Shown in pieces: positions 39,511 to 50,811 of a stretch of 64,000 nucleotides of DNA; positions within the stretch are counted from its first letter, which is position 1; each line of letters begins with the position of its first letter. Position numbers and translations under genes: made by a program. The stretch is from Oligoflexia bacterium. GTDB lineage: Bacteria > Bdellovibrionota > Bdellovibrionia > Bdellovibrionales > Bdellovibrionaceae. The stretch spans positions 62,001 to 126,000 of the forward strand of contig BOLD01000004.1 in assembly GCA_016861345.1 (NCBI GenBank), read 5' to 3'. The notes below the pieces were generated by a model. That model was not told the DNA's origin and ran no database searches. It worked only from the letters and a program-made list of their open reading frames with translations.

Positions 39511-41130
39511 TTAGGCTTTCATTGCTTTGGTTGATAGAGCCGGCGATTTGTCTCTCATAAAGAGTTGTTGTTGAATAATTCCAAACGCCGTGCTGACAAA
39601 AATATAAAGGGTCAAACCGCTTGGTAAAGCGATCATCATCAAACTAAACATAATGGGCATAAACTGCATCACTTTTGCCTGGGTCGGATCCATTGTTGTT
39701 GGCGTGATTTTATGCTGAATAAACAAGGACACTCCCATTAAAATAGGAAGAACATAATAGGGGTCCTTCAGGCTCAGATCCTGAATCCATAGCATAAATG
39801 GAGCTTGGTAGAGTTCTATACTTTGTCCAAGCACTTGATAGAGGGCAAAGAATACGGGCATTTGAAGAAGCATCGGAAGACACCCGCCTAAAGGGTTGAC
39901 CTTCTCTTTCTTCATTAAATCCATCATTTCTCGATTCATGGCATTGGCGTCTTCTTTATATCTTTCACGCAATGATTGGATCTGCGGCTGAATCTTTTGC
40001 ATTTTCTTCATCGACTTGTAGCTCGCGATATTAAACGGAAGAACAAGCGCTCGAACGAGCAAGGTCAGAAGGATGATTGCAACACCCCAGTTTCCAACAA
40101 AACGATAAAACCACTTCATGGTGATCAGCAAAACTTTAGCAATGCCGCTGAAAAATCCAAAGTCGATCGTCTCTGTTAAAAGCGGGTCAATTTTTTCGAG
40201 ATTTTCTTGAAGCTTTGGTCCTGCATAGGCTTGGAAATTCAACTGCGCAGATTCGGCGGCAAACTTGTAAGTCATTTGTGCAGTAATTGGGTCACCCTCT
40301 TTTGAGGTGGCTATAACTGAGGCCTCAGGTGCAAGATCCGATTTATCAAGCAGCGCTGCCGTAAAATAGTGCGTTCCTACAGAGGCGATAGAAACTTGCT
40401 GGTAGCTTTTTTGAACAGGCTCGCTTGTGCTTGTCATATTAATTCGATCGCGTTTTCCAGAATAATGAACAAAGGACTCTTGCTGTTCTGTTGATGGAGC
40501 AAACATGCTTGAGGGGGGTAGGTTGAGCTTTTTTTCTGAAATAGAAAACCCAAGACCCTGAAGGGCGCTTGCCTTTTCAATGACGACCGTATTTTTAAGC
40601 GCCAGCGTCTGGGGCTGAATTTCAATTGTGCGTCGGATCGTTGATTCACCTACTCGCGCCGTTCCTTCAAATACGTTGTCTGCTTTTTTCTCAATAGAAA
40701 ACGGTATGGCTTTACCAGATGACGTGAGCGTCGCCGCAAACAAACCAACTGTCGCATCTTGGGCAAACTGGATAGCCTTTTTCTCACGGTCTTGATGCTT
40801 TTTAAGAACTACTTTTTTTATCCCCATACCTGCGCTTGAAACTTCAAAGGAAATATCATCATTTTGAAAAACAAGGGTCTTTTCTTCCGAGGCTACATCG
40901 GCTGCTTTGACCTCTGTTTTTGAAATAGGGGGTTCAGATTTTGGACTTTCTTGTGTCGAAGTCGGGGGCGTCGTCTCTAATTTTTGTGCATTCTCAACTT
41001 TTTGTTGAGGCTGATTCATGTTTGGATATTTCTTTGTCAAATAAGACTGCCACGCAAACCAAACAATACCAACGAGAACAATGGCAATAATCGTGCGTGT
41101 GTCCATAAAGTTATTTTGTTTTTGATTCAT
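39511..41130 (-). CDS. yidC: YidC membrane protein insertase
   Basis: YidC inserts and folds inner-membrane proteins, among them Fo subunits. The 539-residue product has the N-terminal anchor (TRTIIAIVLVGIVWFAWQSYL), a large periplasmic beta domain (about residues 50-320), then five C-terminal helices with the hydrophilic-groove arginine region (NWGVAIILLTLLVRALVLPF) and the cytoplasmic KYKED-like loop. Size and layout are those of Gram-negative YidC. ATG 41130 overlaps the yidD stop (ATGA) and has GAGG upstream. Confidence 0.97.
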   Translation of the reverse strand: MNQKQNNFMDTRTIIAIVLVGIVWFAWQSYLTKKYPNMNQPQQKVENAQKLETTPPTSTQESPKSEPPISKTEVKAADVASEEKTLVFQNDDISFEVSSAGMGIKKVVLKKHQDREKKAIQFAQDATVGLFAATLTSSGKAIPFSIEKKADNVFEGTARVGESTIRRTIEIQPQTLALKNTVVIEKASALQGLGFSISEKKLNLPPSSMFAPSTEQQESFVHYSGKRDRINMTSTSEPVQKSYQQVSIASVGTHYFTAALLDKSDLAPEASVIATSKEGDPITAQMTYKFAAESAQLNFQAYAGPKLQENLEKIDPLLTETIDFGFFSGIAKVLLITMKWFYRFVGNWGVAIILLTLLVRALVLPFNIASYKSMKKMQKIQPQIQSLRERYKEDANAMNREMMDLMKKEKVNPLGGCLPMLLQMPVFFALYQVLGQSIELYQAPFMLWIQDLSLKDPYYVLPILMGVSLFIQHKITPTTMDPTQAKVMQFMPIMFSLMMIALPSGLTLYIFVSTAFGIIQQQLFMRDKSPALSTKAMKA

Positions 41131-41354
41131 TGATGACCTCGACATTCACAGGGTTGATGAGGAACTGGATCGTAACCAAAGCCAGCCCCGGGGCGACACC
41201 GTAATATTCTCTTTATAATCAGTTGAATTGCATAAAGTGGTTTGTGGGTTTTGACAGCTTCAACGGCATACTCAGAACAGCTGGGTGAATACCGACACGC
41301 TCCCCCCAATAGGGGAGATAAAACAAGCTGATATGCTGAGATGAAAAAAATCAT
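41127..41354 (-). CDS. yidD: YidD membrane protein insertion efficiency factor
   Basis: YidD is a small inner-face membrane protein that assists YidC. The 75-residue product starting at ATG 41354 (FFISAYQLVLSPLLGGACRYSPSCSEYA) has the family's conserved cysteines, the CRYSPSCSEY motif and GFGYDPVPH. The frame is open further upstream, but those codons overlap rnpA, and the family is normally 70-85 residues. TAAGGCGGGA, which includes the rnpA stop, serves as ribosome site for 41354. It ends in a 4-base overlap with yidC. Confidence 0.92.
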   Translation of the reverse strand: MIFFISAYQLVLSPLLGGACRYSPSCSEYAVEAVKTHKPLYAIQLIIKRILRCRPGAGFGYDPVPHQPCECRGHQ

Positions 41355-41361
41355 TCCCGCC

Positions 41362-41721
41362 TTAAGAACGGACTCTGCCCGCCTTAAAAAAAGAATCCAT
41401 AGATTTTTTGAATTCTTCATAATGTAGCTTTTTGAAGAATTCGTCATCAACTGGTCTGATAACAACATTAATATCCACTTCAAACTCAGATCCCGACTTC
41501 AAGATCTGCCTAAAGTACTCACGACACCAGCGCTTCAGTTTGTTTCGAATGACCGCAGGGCCAATTTTTCCAGGAACGGTCCAGCCAAATCGCATGTAGC
41601 CAACATCGTTTTTCATGTAAGCTACCAGCAGCCATCTCGCTGCCACGAACCGTTTGCCCTTATTTTTTATATTCTGAAAGTCTCGGCTGAGCCTAAGTAC
41701 GCGTGTTTTTTTATTTGCCAC
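41362..41721 (-). CDS. rnpA: RNase P protein component
   Basis: RnpA is the protein cofactor of RNase P, which matures tRNA 5' ends. The 119-residue product has [27 protein letters not shown], the RNR-type motif as [18 protein letters not shown], and the typical basic composition. The start is GTG 41721 with AAGG upstream, located inside the last codons of rpmH in another frame. The gene therefore overlaps rpmH by 11 bases. Confidence 0.95.
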   Translation of the reverse strand: MANKKTRVLRLSRDFQNIKNKGKRFVAARWLLVAYMKNDVGYMRFGWTVPGKIGPAVIRNKLKRWCREYFRQILKSGSEFEVDINVVIRPVDDEFFKKLHYEEFKKSMDSFFKAGRVRS

Positions 41722-41860
41722 TAACCTTAACCGTTAGTCTTTTTCTACCCTTAGCTCTTCTTCTGCTAAGTACTGCTCTTCCGTCTGCTGTTGCCATTTT
41801 AGCAAGAAATCCATGAGTTCGTTTTCTTCTTACTTTGCTGGGCTGATATGTACGCTTCAT
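41711..41860 (-). CDS. rpmH: 50S ribosomal protein L34
   Basis: A 49-residue, very basic protein ([22 protein letters not shown], then [20 protein letters not shown]) read on the minus strand matches L34 throughout. AGGAG lies upstream of ATG 41860. The stop TAA (41713-41711) falls inside rnpA. A good promoter for the rpmH-rnpA-yidD-yidC-jag-mnmE-mnmG-rsmG run lies about 55-80 bases upstream. Confidence 0.98.
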   Translation of the reverse strand: MKRTYQPSKVRRKRTHGFLAKMATADGRAVLSRRRAKGRKRLTVKVSGK

Positions 41861-41912
41861 TAAAATTCTCCTGAGATTACGACTGTTTTAAACGTCAGCT
41901 TCAAGTCGGAGC

Positions 41913-41941
41913 AATAAAGCACAATGCGGCAAAGAGGTCAA
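41913..41941 (-). promoter_or_regulatory. Sigma70-type promoter for rpmH
   Basis: On the minus strand TTGACC (41941-41936) and TTTATT (41918-41913) are separated by exactly 17 bases, 53 bases before the rpmH start. The divergent dnaA promoter begins 4 bases away on the other strand, so the two -35 boxes nearly touch. Confidence 0.6.
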
Positions 41942-41944
41942 CTG

Positions 41945-41973
41945 TTGAAAAGACATTTCCATGCTGCTATGAG
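41945..41973 (+). promoter_or_regulatory. Sigma70-type promoter for dnaA
   Basis: TTGAAA (41945-41950), 17 bases and TATGAG (41968-41973) lie 21 bases before GTG 41994. The leader would be very short, about 14 bases. No strong DnaA box is visible in this gap, so autoregulation by DnaA is not obvious here. Confidence 0.5.
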
Positions 41974-41993
41974 GGCCGCGGGGGGAATTGGTC

Positions 41994-43415
41994 GTGGAAT
42001 TAAATTTATCTTTTTGGGGTATTATTAAGGACAGGATTAAACAACGAAATCCAGGCAATAAGTTTCTGGAAAACTTTTTAGATCCAGTAACTTATGTGGA
42101 TACTCTTGGGACAGCAGATGTCCCTCGTATCATTCTCAGTGTTCCCAGCAACATCCATCAATACTTTATTATTGAAAACTTCCTAAATCAAATTTATGAA
42201 GAAATTTCAGCTATTTACAAGGGTCCGTTTGAGGTCGATATCACAGTAAACAGTGGTGCTGGAGCTTCTGAAAACCAATCCAGCCTGCCTCATGACTATG
42301 TCGCTTATTCGGAAAACCAGTATCAAGCACCTAAAAATCAAATTGGATTTCAAGCTCAGGTTGTACCAAGTCAAACTGACAAGAGAAGAGAAATTTTAAA
42401 CTCAGAGTACACCTTTTCCACATTTGTCGTTGGTAGAAATAATGAGTTTGCTCATGCCGCTTGCTATAACGTCGCCCAAAATCCCGGCTCTGGTTACAAT
42501 CCCCTCTTTATATGTGGACCCAGTGGAATGGGTAAAACCCACCTACTTCATGCTGTTGGTAATGAAATTAAAAATAGATTTCCTACTCTTAGAATCACTT
42601 ACATGAGTGCCGAGTCTTTTTTAAATGAATGTATTGCAGCTATGCGAAAGCATAATATGGACAAGTTCCGCCAACAATATCGAGACAATTCAGATATTTT
42701 ATTAGTCGATGACGTCCAATATATAGGTAAGGGAGAGGCCACACAGGAAGAATTCTTCCATATGATTAACTCTTTTATTGAGAAAAAGAAGCAAATCATT
42801 CTTGCATCTGACAGAATGCCTAAGGATATCATTAACTTAGAGGATCGCAATAGGTCACGTCTCGAATGGGGACTGATTGCGGATATCCAAATGCCTGAAT
42901 TTGAGACAAGAGTAGCCATTTTAAGATATAAGGCTGAAAAGTTTCATGTTCGTCTAAGTGATGAGGTGATTAATTATATTGCGAGAATATCCAAAAAATC
43001 GATTCGTGAGCTTGAAGGTAACCTTAAAAAGGTAAAAATGTTCAGTGAACTTCAGGGGTTATCAATTGATATCGAGCTGGCTAGGCGTGTTTTGGCTACT
43101 CACGAAACCACGACTTCGATCACGATTGAGGATATTCAAAAGCTTGTTGCTGACCACTTTAAAGTCAGGGTTCTTGATTTAAAATCAACAACCAGGGCTA
43201 AACAAATCGTTATTCCAAGGCAAATCTCGATGTACTTAATTAAGAAGCATCTGGATAAATCCCTAGTTGATATAGGACGTGCTTTTGGTGGTAAGGATCA
43301 TACAACTGTTATGAATTCCTTAGAGCGAGTTCAGTTTCTACAAAACACTGACGGAGATATCAAGAACGATATCGAAGAGTTAACGACGAGAATCCACAAT
43401 ATCACAGGAGTGTGA
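41994..43415 (+). CDS. dnaA: DnaA replication initiator
   Basis: DnaA opens oriC and loads the replicative helicase. The 473-residue product has domain I (about residues 1-85), a linker, the AAA+ domain III with Walker A GPSGMGKT (175-182), Walker B ILLVDDVQYIG and sensor regions, and the DNA-binding domain IV with the signature GGKDHTTVMNSLERV. GTG 41994 is preferred over TTG 41988 because the GGGGGA ribosome site is 7 bases from the former and 1 from the latter. It diverges from rpmH. Its 3' end and the following gap carry DnaA boxes. Confidence 0.98.
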   Translation: MELNLSFWGIIKDRIKQRNPGNKFLENFLDPVTYVDTLGTADVPRIILSVPSNIHQYFIIENFLNQIYEEISAIYKGPFEVDITVNSGAGASENQSSLPHDYVAYSENQYQAPKNQIGFQAQVVPSQTDKRREILNSEYTFSTFVVGRNNEFAHAACYNVAQNPGSGYNPLFICGPSGMGKTHLLHAVGNEIKNRFPTLRITYMSAESFLNECIAAMRKHNMDKFRQQYRDNSDILLVDDVQYIGKGEATQEEFFHMINSFIEKKKQIILASDRMPKDIINLEDRNRSRLEWGLIADIQMPEFETRVAILRYKAEKFHVRLSDEVINYIARISKKSIRELEGNLKKVKMFSELQGLSIDIELARRVLATHETTTSITIEDIQKLVADHFKVRVLDLKSTTRAKQIVIPRQISMYLIKKHLDKSLVDIGRAFGGKDHTTVMNSLERVQFLQNTDGDIKNDIEELTTRIHNITGV

Positions 43416-43627
43416 ATGTGGGTTGTGGAAGACTTTGTGTAAAAGTCTTGGGGTTAAATTGTGAATCTTCTTATCCACAAATTTGTCGGATTTTAAGCTT
43501 CAGAATTTTAACGCATTATCCACAATGTTTTTTCAGTGTTTACAAGAGCTTGGGTGATTTGATAGGTTTTCCACGCTCCTACTACTACTACGTATATTTA
43601 TATATATAAGTATTAATATAAATACCT
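43390..43627. other. Probable chromosomal replication origin (oriC) with DnaA boxes, DnaA-trio and AT-rich unwinding element
   Basis: The dnaA-dnaN gap holds two perfect DnaA boxes TTATCCACA (43471-43479 and 43516-43524) and weaker ones: GAATCCACA (43390-43398, inside dnaA), the complement of TGTGGAAGA (43424-43432) and TTTTCCACG (43567-43575). The last is followed by CTCC, then TACTACTACTAC (43580-43591) and an AT-only tract after one G (43592-43624). On the complementary strand the triplets read TAG repeated, the DnaA-trio that guides DnaA onto single-stranded DNA in Bacillus subtilis. Box, short GC spacer, trio and AT-rich DNA in this order form the known basal unwinding arrangement. Confidence 0.85.
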
Positions 43628-43638
43628 GAGAGGGATTT

Positions 43639-44745
43639 ATGAAAATTGAAATAGAAAAAAAAGATCTGATGAGTCTCATTGGAAAGACTCAAAACATTGT
43701 AGAAAAAAGAAATACAATGCCAGTTCTTGTAAACATTCTTCTCGAGGCAAATGAAGATCAGCTTAAAGTTTTTGCAACAGACCTTGAAGTCAGTTTAACC
43801 GATTCAGCACCAATCAAGAATCTCCAGCCTGGAAAAGTAGCAGTCAGTGCAAAAAATCTTTTTGAAATAATAAAAGAGCTATCAGATGGACCAATTCAAT
43901 TAATCAAAAAAGAAAATAACTGGCTTGAAATTAAACAAGGCAAATATCAATCAAAAATTGTTGGAATCAGTGCTGAAGAATATCCCATCTTTCCAACGTA
44001 CTCTGGGCAGGGTTTTATTAAAATTCAAGCTGATGTTTTAAAAGACATGATTGATAAAACTATTTATTCTGTTTCAAATGATGAAACAAGATACCATTTA
44101 AACGGAGTGTATTTTGAGCAAAAAGACGACCAGGGTTACATTATGGTTGCAACTGATGGACATCGTCTGAGTTTAATTTCTAGAAAAATTCCTTCATCGA
44201 AAGCAATTACCAAACAAGGTGTTATTATTCCTCGTAAAGGATTATTTGAAATTAAAAAGCTTCTTGAAGTTTTAGGTGGAGAATTTGATCTTGCAATCGA
44301 TGGATCGCAATTAATTGTTCGGCATGGATCAACAACATTAATGGTTCGTTTAATTGAAGGAAAATATCCCAATTATTCACAGTTTATTCCACAAAAGCTC
44401 AATCAAAAAATCATAATCAACAAAGAGGCTTTTTTAACTTCGTTAAAACGAGTTTCCTTACTTGCTAATCATAAATCAAAGGCTGTTACTTTATCCCTTA
44501 CAAATGGAAAAATGGAAATCGCATCCAATAACCCTGAGCTTGGTGACGCCAAAGAAGAAATTGAAGTTGGTTACACTGGTAAAGATATGAAAATCGGCTT
44601 TAATGCAAAATATATCCAAGATATTTTAGGTGCGATTAGCGCTGATGAAGTTGATTTTGAAATTAATGATCAACTTTCGCCAGGCCTTGTTCGACCTCAT
44701 AATGACAGCACTTACACATGTGTTGTTATGCCAATGAGAATTTGA
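43639..44745 (+). CDS. dnaN: DNA polymerase III beta sliding clamp
   Basis: The ring-shaped clamp tethers DNA polymerase to the template. The 368-residue product starts MKIEIEKKDLMSLIGKTQNIVEKRNTMP and shows the three-fold clamp repeat. It ends in the conserved VVMPMRI, part of the binding pocket for partner peptides. GAGAGGG upstream serves as ribosome site. It is the first gene to the right of oriC, with recF 6 bases downstream. Confidence 0.98.
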   Translation: MKIEIEKKDLMSLIGKTQNIVEKRNTMPVLVNILLEANEDQLKVFATDLEVSLTDSAPIKNLQPGKVAVSAKNLFEIIKELSDGPIQLIKKENNWLEIKQGKYQSKIVGISAEEYPIFPTYSGQGFIKIQADVLKDMIDKTIYSVSNDETRYHLNGVYFEQKDDQGYIMVATDGHRLSLISRKIPSSKAITKQGVIIPRKGLFEIKKLLEVLGGEFDLAIDGSQLIVRHGSTTLMVRLIEGKYPNYSQFIPQKLNQKIIINKEAFLTSLKRVSLLANHKSKAVTLSLTNGKMEIASNNPELGDAKEEIEVGYTGKDMKIGFNAKYIQDILGAISADEVDFEINDQLSPGLVRPHNDSTYTCVVMPMRI

Positions 44746-44751
44746 TTTAGC

Positions 44752-45888
44752 TTGTATTTCACAAAAGCAAGTTACTACCAATTTCGAAATCTAAACTCAC
44801 TTGAGATTAAGTTCTCAAAAAAGGTAAATATATTTCTTGGTAAAAATGGCCAAGGAAAAACAAATTTACTTGAAGGTTTATATTTACTGACTCAGGGACA
44901 ATCGTTTCGTTATGGAGATAACTCAAATCTCATTCAAAAAAATAAAAACGAGTCTGTATTAAGAGCTCAAGTAGTTGATGGGGATTTAGAATTTGAAATT
45001 GCTGCGCAGATATTAAAATCAAGAAAAAATTTTCTACTGAATAAAAAGAAAACGACGTCGACAGAAATACAAAAAAAATTTTCGTCAGTTATTTTTAGTC
45101 CAGAAAGCCTTGCCTCGATTAAAGAGGGCGCCGATCTGAGAAGACAGCTTATTGACGAGCTTTTAACTTCAGCTGATCAAAAAAATATTCAATTGATTGC
45201 TGATTTCCGTAAATGCCTTAAGATAAGAAATAAGATCCTCAAGAACGGCCTTGATGGGTTAACACCCGAAAATGAAACAAAAGCCCTTTTAGAGAGTATA
45301 AACCCTCTCTTTTTTAGACTCGGAGCCGAATTATCGGTTGAAAGGGTCCGGGCATTAAGAGCGGTCTTACCAGAAATAAATAACTCGATGCAATATATCT
45401 CACGAACACAAAATGTGGATATCTCGGTGGAGTATGTGATTTCCGGTGAAAATAGCATGAGTTTTACCCCTGAAATGATCGCAAATTCGATCAAAAAAAG
45501 GGGTTATGAACTTGAAAATGCAGAGCGCGGGGCAGGGACCTCTTTAGTAGGCCCTCAGAAGCATGACGTCATATTCTTATATAACCAAAATAACTCGAGA
45601 TTTTTTTGTTCGCAGGGGCAGCAAAGGGCGTTGATATTATCTTTCAAAATGGCCCAAATTGTGTATCATAGCAAGGTTCACGGCACATACCCAGTGTTGA
45701 TGTTAGATGATGTGCTCTCTGAGCTTGATCAAGATAAGCGAGAGGCGTTGATTTCGTTTCTTCACGGAATCAACACGCAGATTTTTATCACCACGACGGA
45801 TGTTCATCTTTCAGATTCGATGAAAGATGAAATGAGGGATGAATTACCAGCTGTGTTCATTGTTCAAGATGGAAATGTGGAAGGATAG
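44752..45888 (+). CDS. recF: RecF recombination and repair protein
   Basis: RecF is an SMC-like ATPase that helps load RecA at gaps. The 378-residue product has Walker A LGKNGQGKTNLLEG (about residues 30-43), the RGAGTSLVGPQKHD signature (in the ERGAGTSLVGPQ region) and Walker B MLDDVLSELDQDKREAL. The start is TTG 44752, without a clear ribosome site, 6 bases after dnaN, suggesting coupled translation. Confidence 0.96.
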   Translation: MYFTKASYYQFRNLNSLEIKFSKKVNIFLGKNGQGKTNLLEGLYLLTQGQSFRYGDNSNLIQKNKNESVLRAQVVDGDLEFEIAAQILKSRKNFLLNKKKTTSTEIQKKFSSVIFSPESLASIKEGADLRRQLIDELLTSADQKNIQLIADFRKCLKIRNKILKNGLDGLTPENETKALLESINPLFFRLGAELSVERVRALRAVLPEINNSMQYISRTQNVDISVEYVISGENSMSFTPEMIANSIKKRGYELENAERGAGTSLVGPQKHDVIFLYNQNNSRFFCSQGQQRALILSFKMAQIVYHSKVHGTYPVLMLDDVLSELDQDKREALISFLHGINTQIFITTTDVHLSDSMKDEMRDELPAVFIVQDGNVEG

Positions 45889-48318
<2,430 letters not shown>

Positions 48319-48330
48319 TAAGGGTTAACC

Positions 48331-50811
48331 ATGGAATCGAATCAAGAACAAAAAGGCGTAACAGTAGTCGATATTAATAAAGAAATGCGAGAAGCCTATT
48401 TGCAGTACTCGATGAGCGTCATCGTGGGTCGCGCACTTCCAGATGTTCGAGATGGCTTAAAGCCAGTTCATCGTCGAATTTTATTTGCTCAATACGACAT
48501 GAGCAATACTCACGATAAACCGTACAAGAAATCGGCTCGTGTGGTCGGAGATGTGATCGGTAAATACCACCCCCACGGAGATACCGCTGTTTACGATACA
48601 ATGGTTCGTATGGCCCAGGATTTTTCTTTGAGATACCCTCTCGAAGACGGCCAAGGAAACTTTGGATCAATCGACGGAGACTCACCAGCAGCCATGCGTT
48701 ACACAGAAGTGCGGATGACAAGACTTGCTGAGGAGTTGTTAGAGGATATCGAAAAGGAAACCATTCCGTTTGGTCCAAACTACGACGACTCTCTTGAGGT
48801 TCCACTTGTTTTGCCAGCAAAATTTCCTAATTTATTAGTTAACGGAAGTGCCGGTATTGCCGTTGGTATGGCGACAAATATTCCGCCGCACAACTTAGGC
48901 GAAGTTATTGATGGATGTATTCATGTTATCAATAAGCCAGACTGCACGATTGATGAACTTTTAGAAAAAATTCCTGGTCCAGACTTTCCATCGGCAGGTG
49001 TGATTGCTGGAACTCAAGGCATTCATCAGGCCTACAAAAAGGGAAAAGGAATTATCACTCTTAAGGCTGTTGCTGATATTGAAACGAAAAAAGACGGCCG
49101 CGAAGAGATTATTGTTACCGAAATTCCCTATCAAGTTAACAAAGCAAAATTAATTGAGAGCATTGCTGATCTTGTTCGAGACAAGCAAATTGAAGGCATT
49201 TCTGATATTCGAGATGAATCTTCTCGCGAAGGAATGAGAATTGTTATTCAAATTAAGAAAGGCGAAAACGCCTCTGTCATTCTGAATCGACTTTATAAAT
49301 TTACTCAGCTTCAGGTGAGCTATGGAATCATAATGCTCGCACTGGATGCGAAAAATCAGCCGGTCACTTTTGATTTAAAAGGCATGCTTCAGGCCTTTGT
49401 CGATCACCGCCGCGATGTGATCACAAAGCGATGTATTTTTGACCTTAAGAAAGCTCAAGAAAGAGCCCACATCTTAGAAGGATTGAAAAAGGCCCTTGAT
49501 AATATTGACGCTGTTATTCAAACAATTAAAGCTTCGAAAGAGCCAAAAGCAGCTCAAGAAGCCCTCATTGCGAAGTTTGCATTCTCTGAAAAACAGGCCG
49601 TTGCTATTTTAGAAATGCGACTTCAAAGACTTACGGGCCTTGAAAGAGAAAAAATAGACAATGAACTTGCAGAACTTATGAAGCAAATCGAATGGCTTCA
49701 ATTTGTCCTTGCTGACGTTCGTGAGGTTTTCAAAATTATCATTAACGAATTGACTGAAATTAAGAAAAAATATGGCGATAAGCGCCGATCTCAGATCATT
49801 GGCGATGCGAATGATATTGAAGACGAAGACCTGATCGCAGACGAACAAGTTGTCGTTACAATTACAAACACAGGATACATTAAGCGAATTCCAATTGCTG
49901 AATACCGCGTTCAAAAGCGAGGGGGAAAAGGCCTTAAGGGTATGGAAACTCGCGAAGAAGATTACGTTACTGACATCTTTATTGCGAGCACCAAGACCAC
50001 CCTGCTTGTCTTTACAGATAAAGGAAAAGTCTATTGGTGTAAGGTTCACCGATTGCCAATCGGAAACCGCACATCAAAAGGAAAAGCTATTGCAAACGTT
50101 GTTCAACTATCAAGTGGCGAAAATGTTATGGCCGTCTTGCAGGTTGACGAGTTTGTTGAAAGCAAATATGTCGTCATGCTAACTAAAAACGGCGTGATCA
50201 AGAAAACATCGTTGGACTCTTTCTCGAACCAAAGAACTGCAGGAATTATCGCGCTGACGACAGATCTTGAAGACAACGTTATTGATGCAAAAATCAGTGA
50301 CGGTCAAAGCGATATCTTCATAGCGACTCGCGAGGGAATGTCGATCCGCTTTAACGAAGATGATGTTCGCCCAATGGGTCGATCTGCTCGAGGAGTGAAA
50401 GGGATCACCTTAGCAAAAGAAGACACTGTTATTGGAATGGAAGTTATTGAAAAAGATAGCAAAGATACCATTTTGATGGTGACCGAAGGCGGATACGGAA
50501 AACGGTCTGAGGTGGGCGAGTACAGAATTCAGGGTCGTGGCGGAGTTGGTATTATTACTCAAAAGACAACCGATAAGGTTGGTAAAGTCGTGGGCGCTCG
50601 AAAAGTTCAAGATAAACATGAGGTTATTCTAACCACCGATAAGGGACAAGTTATCCGAATGAAGGTTCAGGATATTTCTGTTCTAGGTCGAAATACCCAA
50701 GGTGTTCGTCTGATTAATCTTGATGGAAAAGAAGAACTTGTTACAGGGCTTGCGGTTATCGAGGATGTTGGTGGCGATGAGCCCGGCCAAGATGCAGAAC
50801 AGCTGCACTAA
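48331..50811 (+). CDS. gyrA: DNA gyrase subunit A
   Basis: GyrA cuts and rejoins DNA. The 826-residue product has the catalytic tyrosine at 124 (AAMRYTEVRM) and the quinolone-interaction region HPHGDTAVYDTMVRMAQ, with Thr85 and Asp89 at the positions of E. coli Ser83 and Asp87. Thr at the first position occurs naturally in other bacteria such as Pseudomonas. The C-terminal six-bladed DNA-wrapping domain starts with a GyrA box (VQKRGGKG), which marks gyrase rather than topoisomerase IV. The next gene's start lies within its last codons. Confidence 0.98.
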   Translation: MESNQEQKGVTVVDINKEMREAYLQYSMSVIVGRALPDVRDGLKPVHRRILFAQYDMSNTHDKPYKKSARVVGDVIGKYHPHGDTAVYDTMVRMAQDFSLRYPLEDGQGNFGSIDGDSPAAMRYTEVRMTRLAEELLEDIEKETIPFGPNYDDSLEVPLVLPAKFPNLLVNGSAGIAVGMATNIPPHNLGEVIDGCIHVINKPDCTIDELLEKIPGPDFPSAGVIAGTQGIHQAYKKGKGIITLKAVADIETKKDGREEIIVTEIPYQVNKAKLIESIADLVRDKQIEGISDIRDESSREGMRIVIQIKKGENASVILNRLYKFTQLQVSYGIIMLALDAKNQPVTFDLKGMLQAFVDHRRDVITKRCIFDLKKAQERAHILEGLKKALDNIDAVIQTIKASKEPKAAQEALIAKFAFSEKQAVAILEMRLQRLTGLEREKIDNELAELMKQIEWLQFVLADVREVFKIIINELTEIKKKYGDKRRSQIIGDANDIEDEDLIADEQVVVTITNTGYIKRIPIAEYRVQKRGGKGLKGMETREEDYVTDIFIASTKTTLLVFTDKGKVYWCKVHRLPIGNRTSKGKAIANVVQLSSGENVMAVLQVDEFVESKYVVMLTKNGVIKKTSLDSFSNQRTAGIIALTTDLEDNVIDAKISDGQSDIFIATREGMSIRFNEDDVRPMGRSARGVKGITLAKEDTVIGMEVIEKDSKDTILMVTEGGYGKRSEVGEYRIQGRGGVGIITQKTTDKVGKVVGARKVQDKHEVILTTDKGQVIRMKVQDISVLGRNTQGVRLINLDGKEELVTGLAVIEDVGGDEPGQDAEQLH

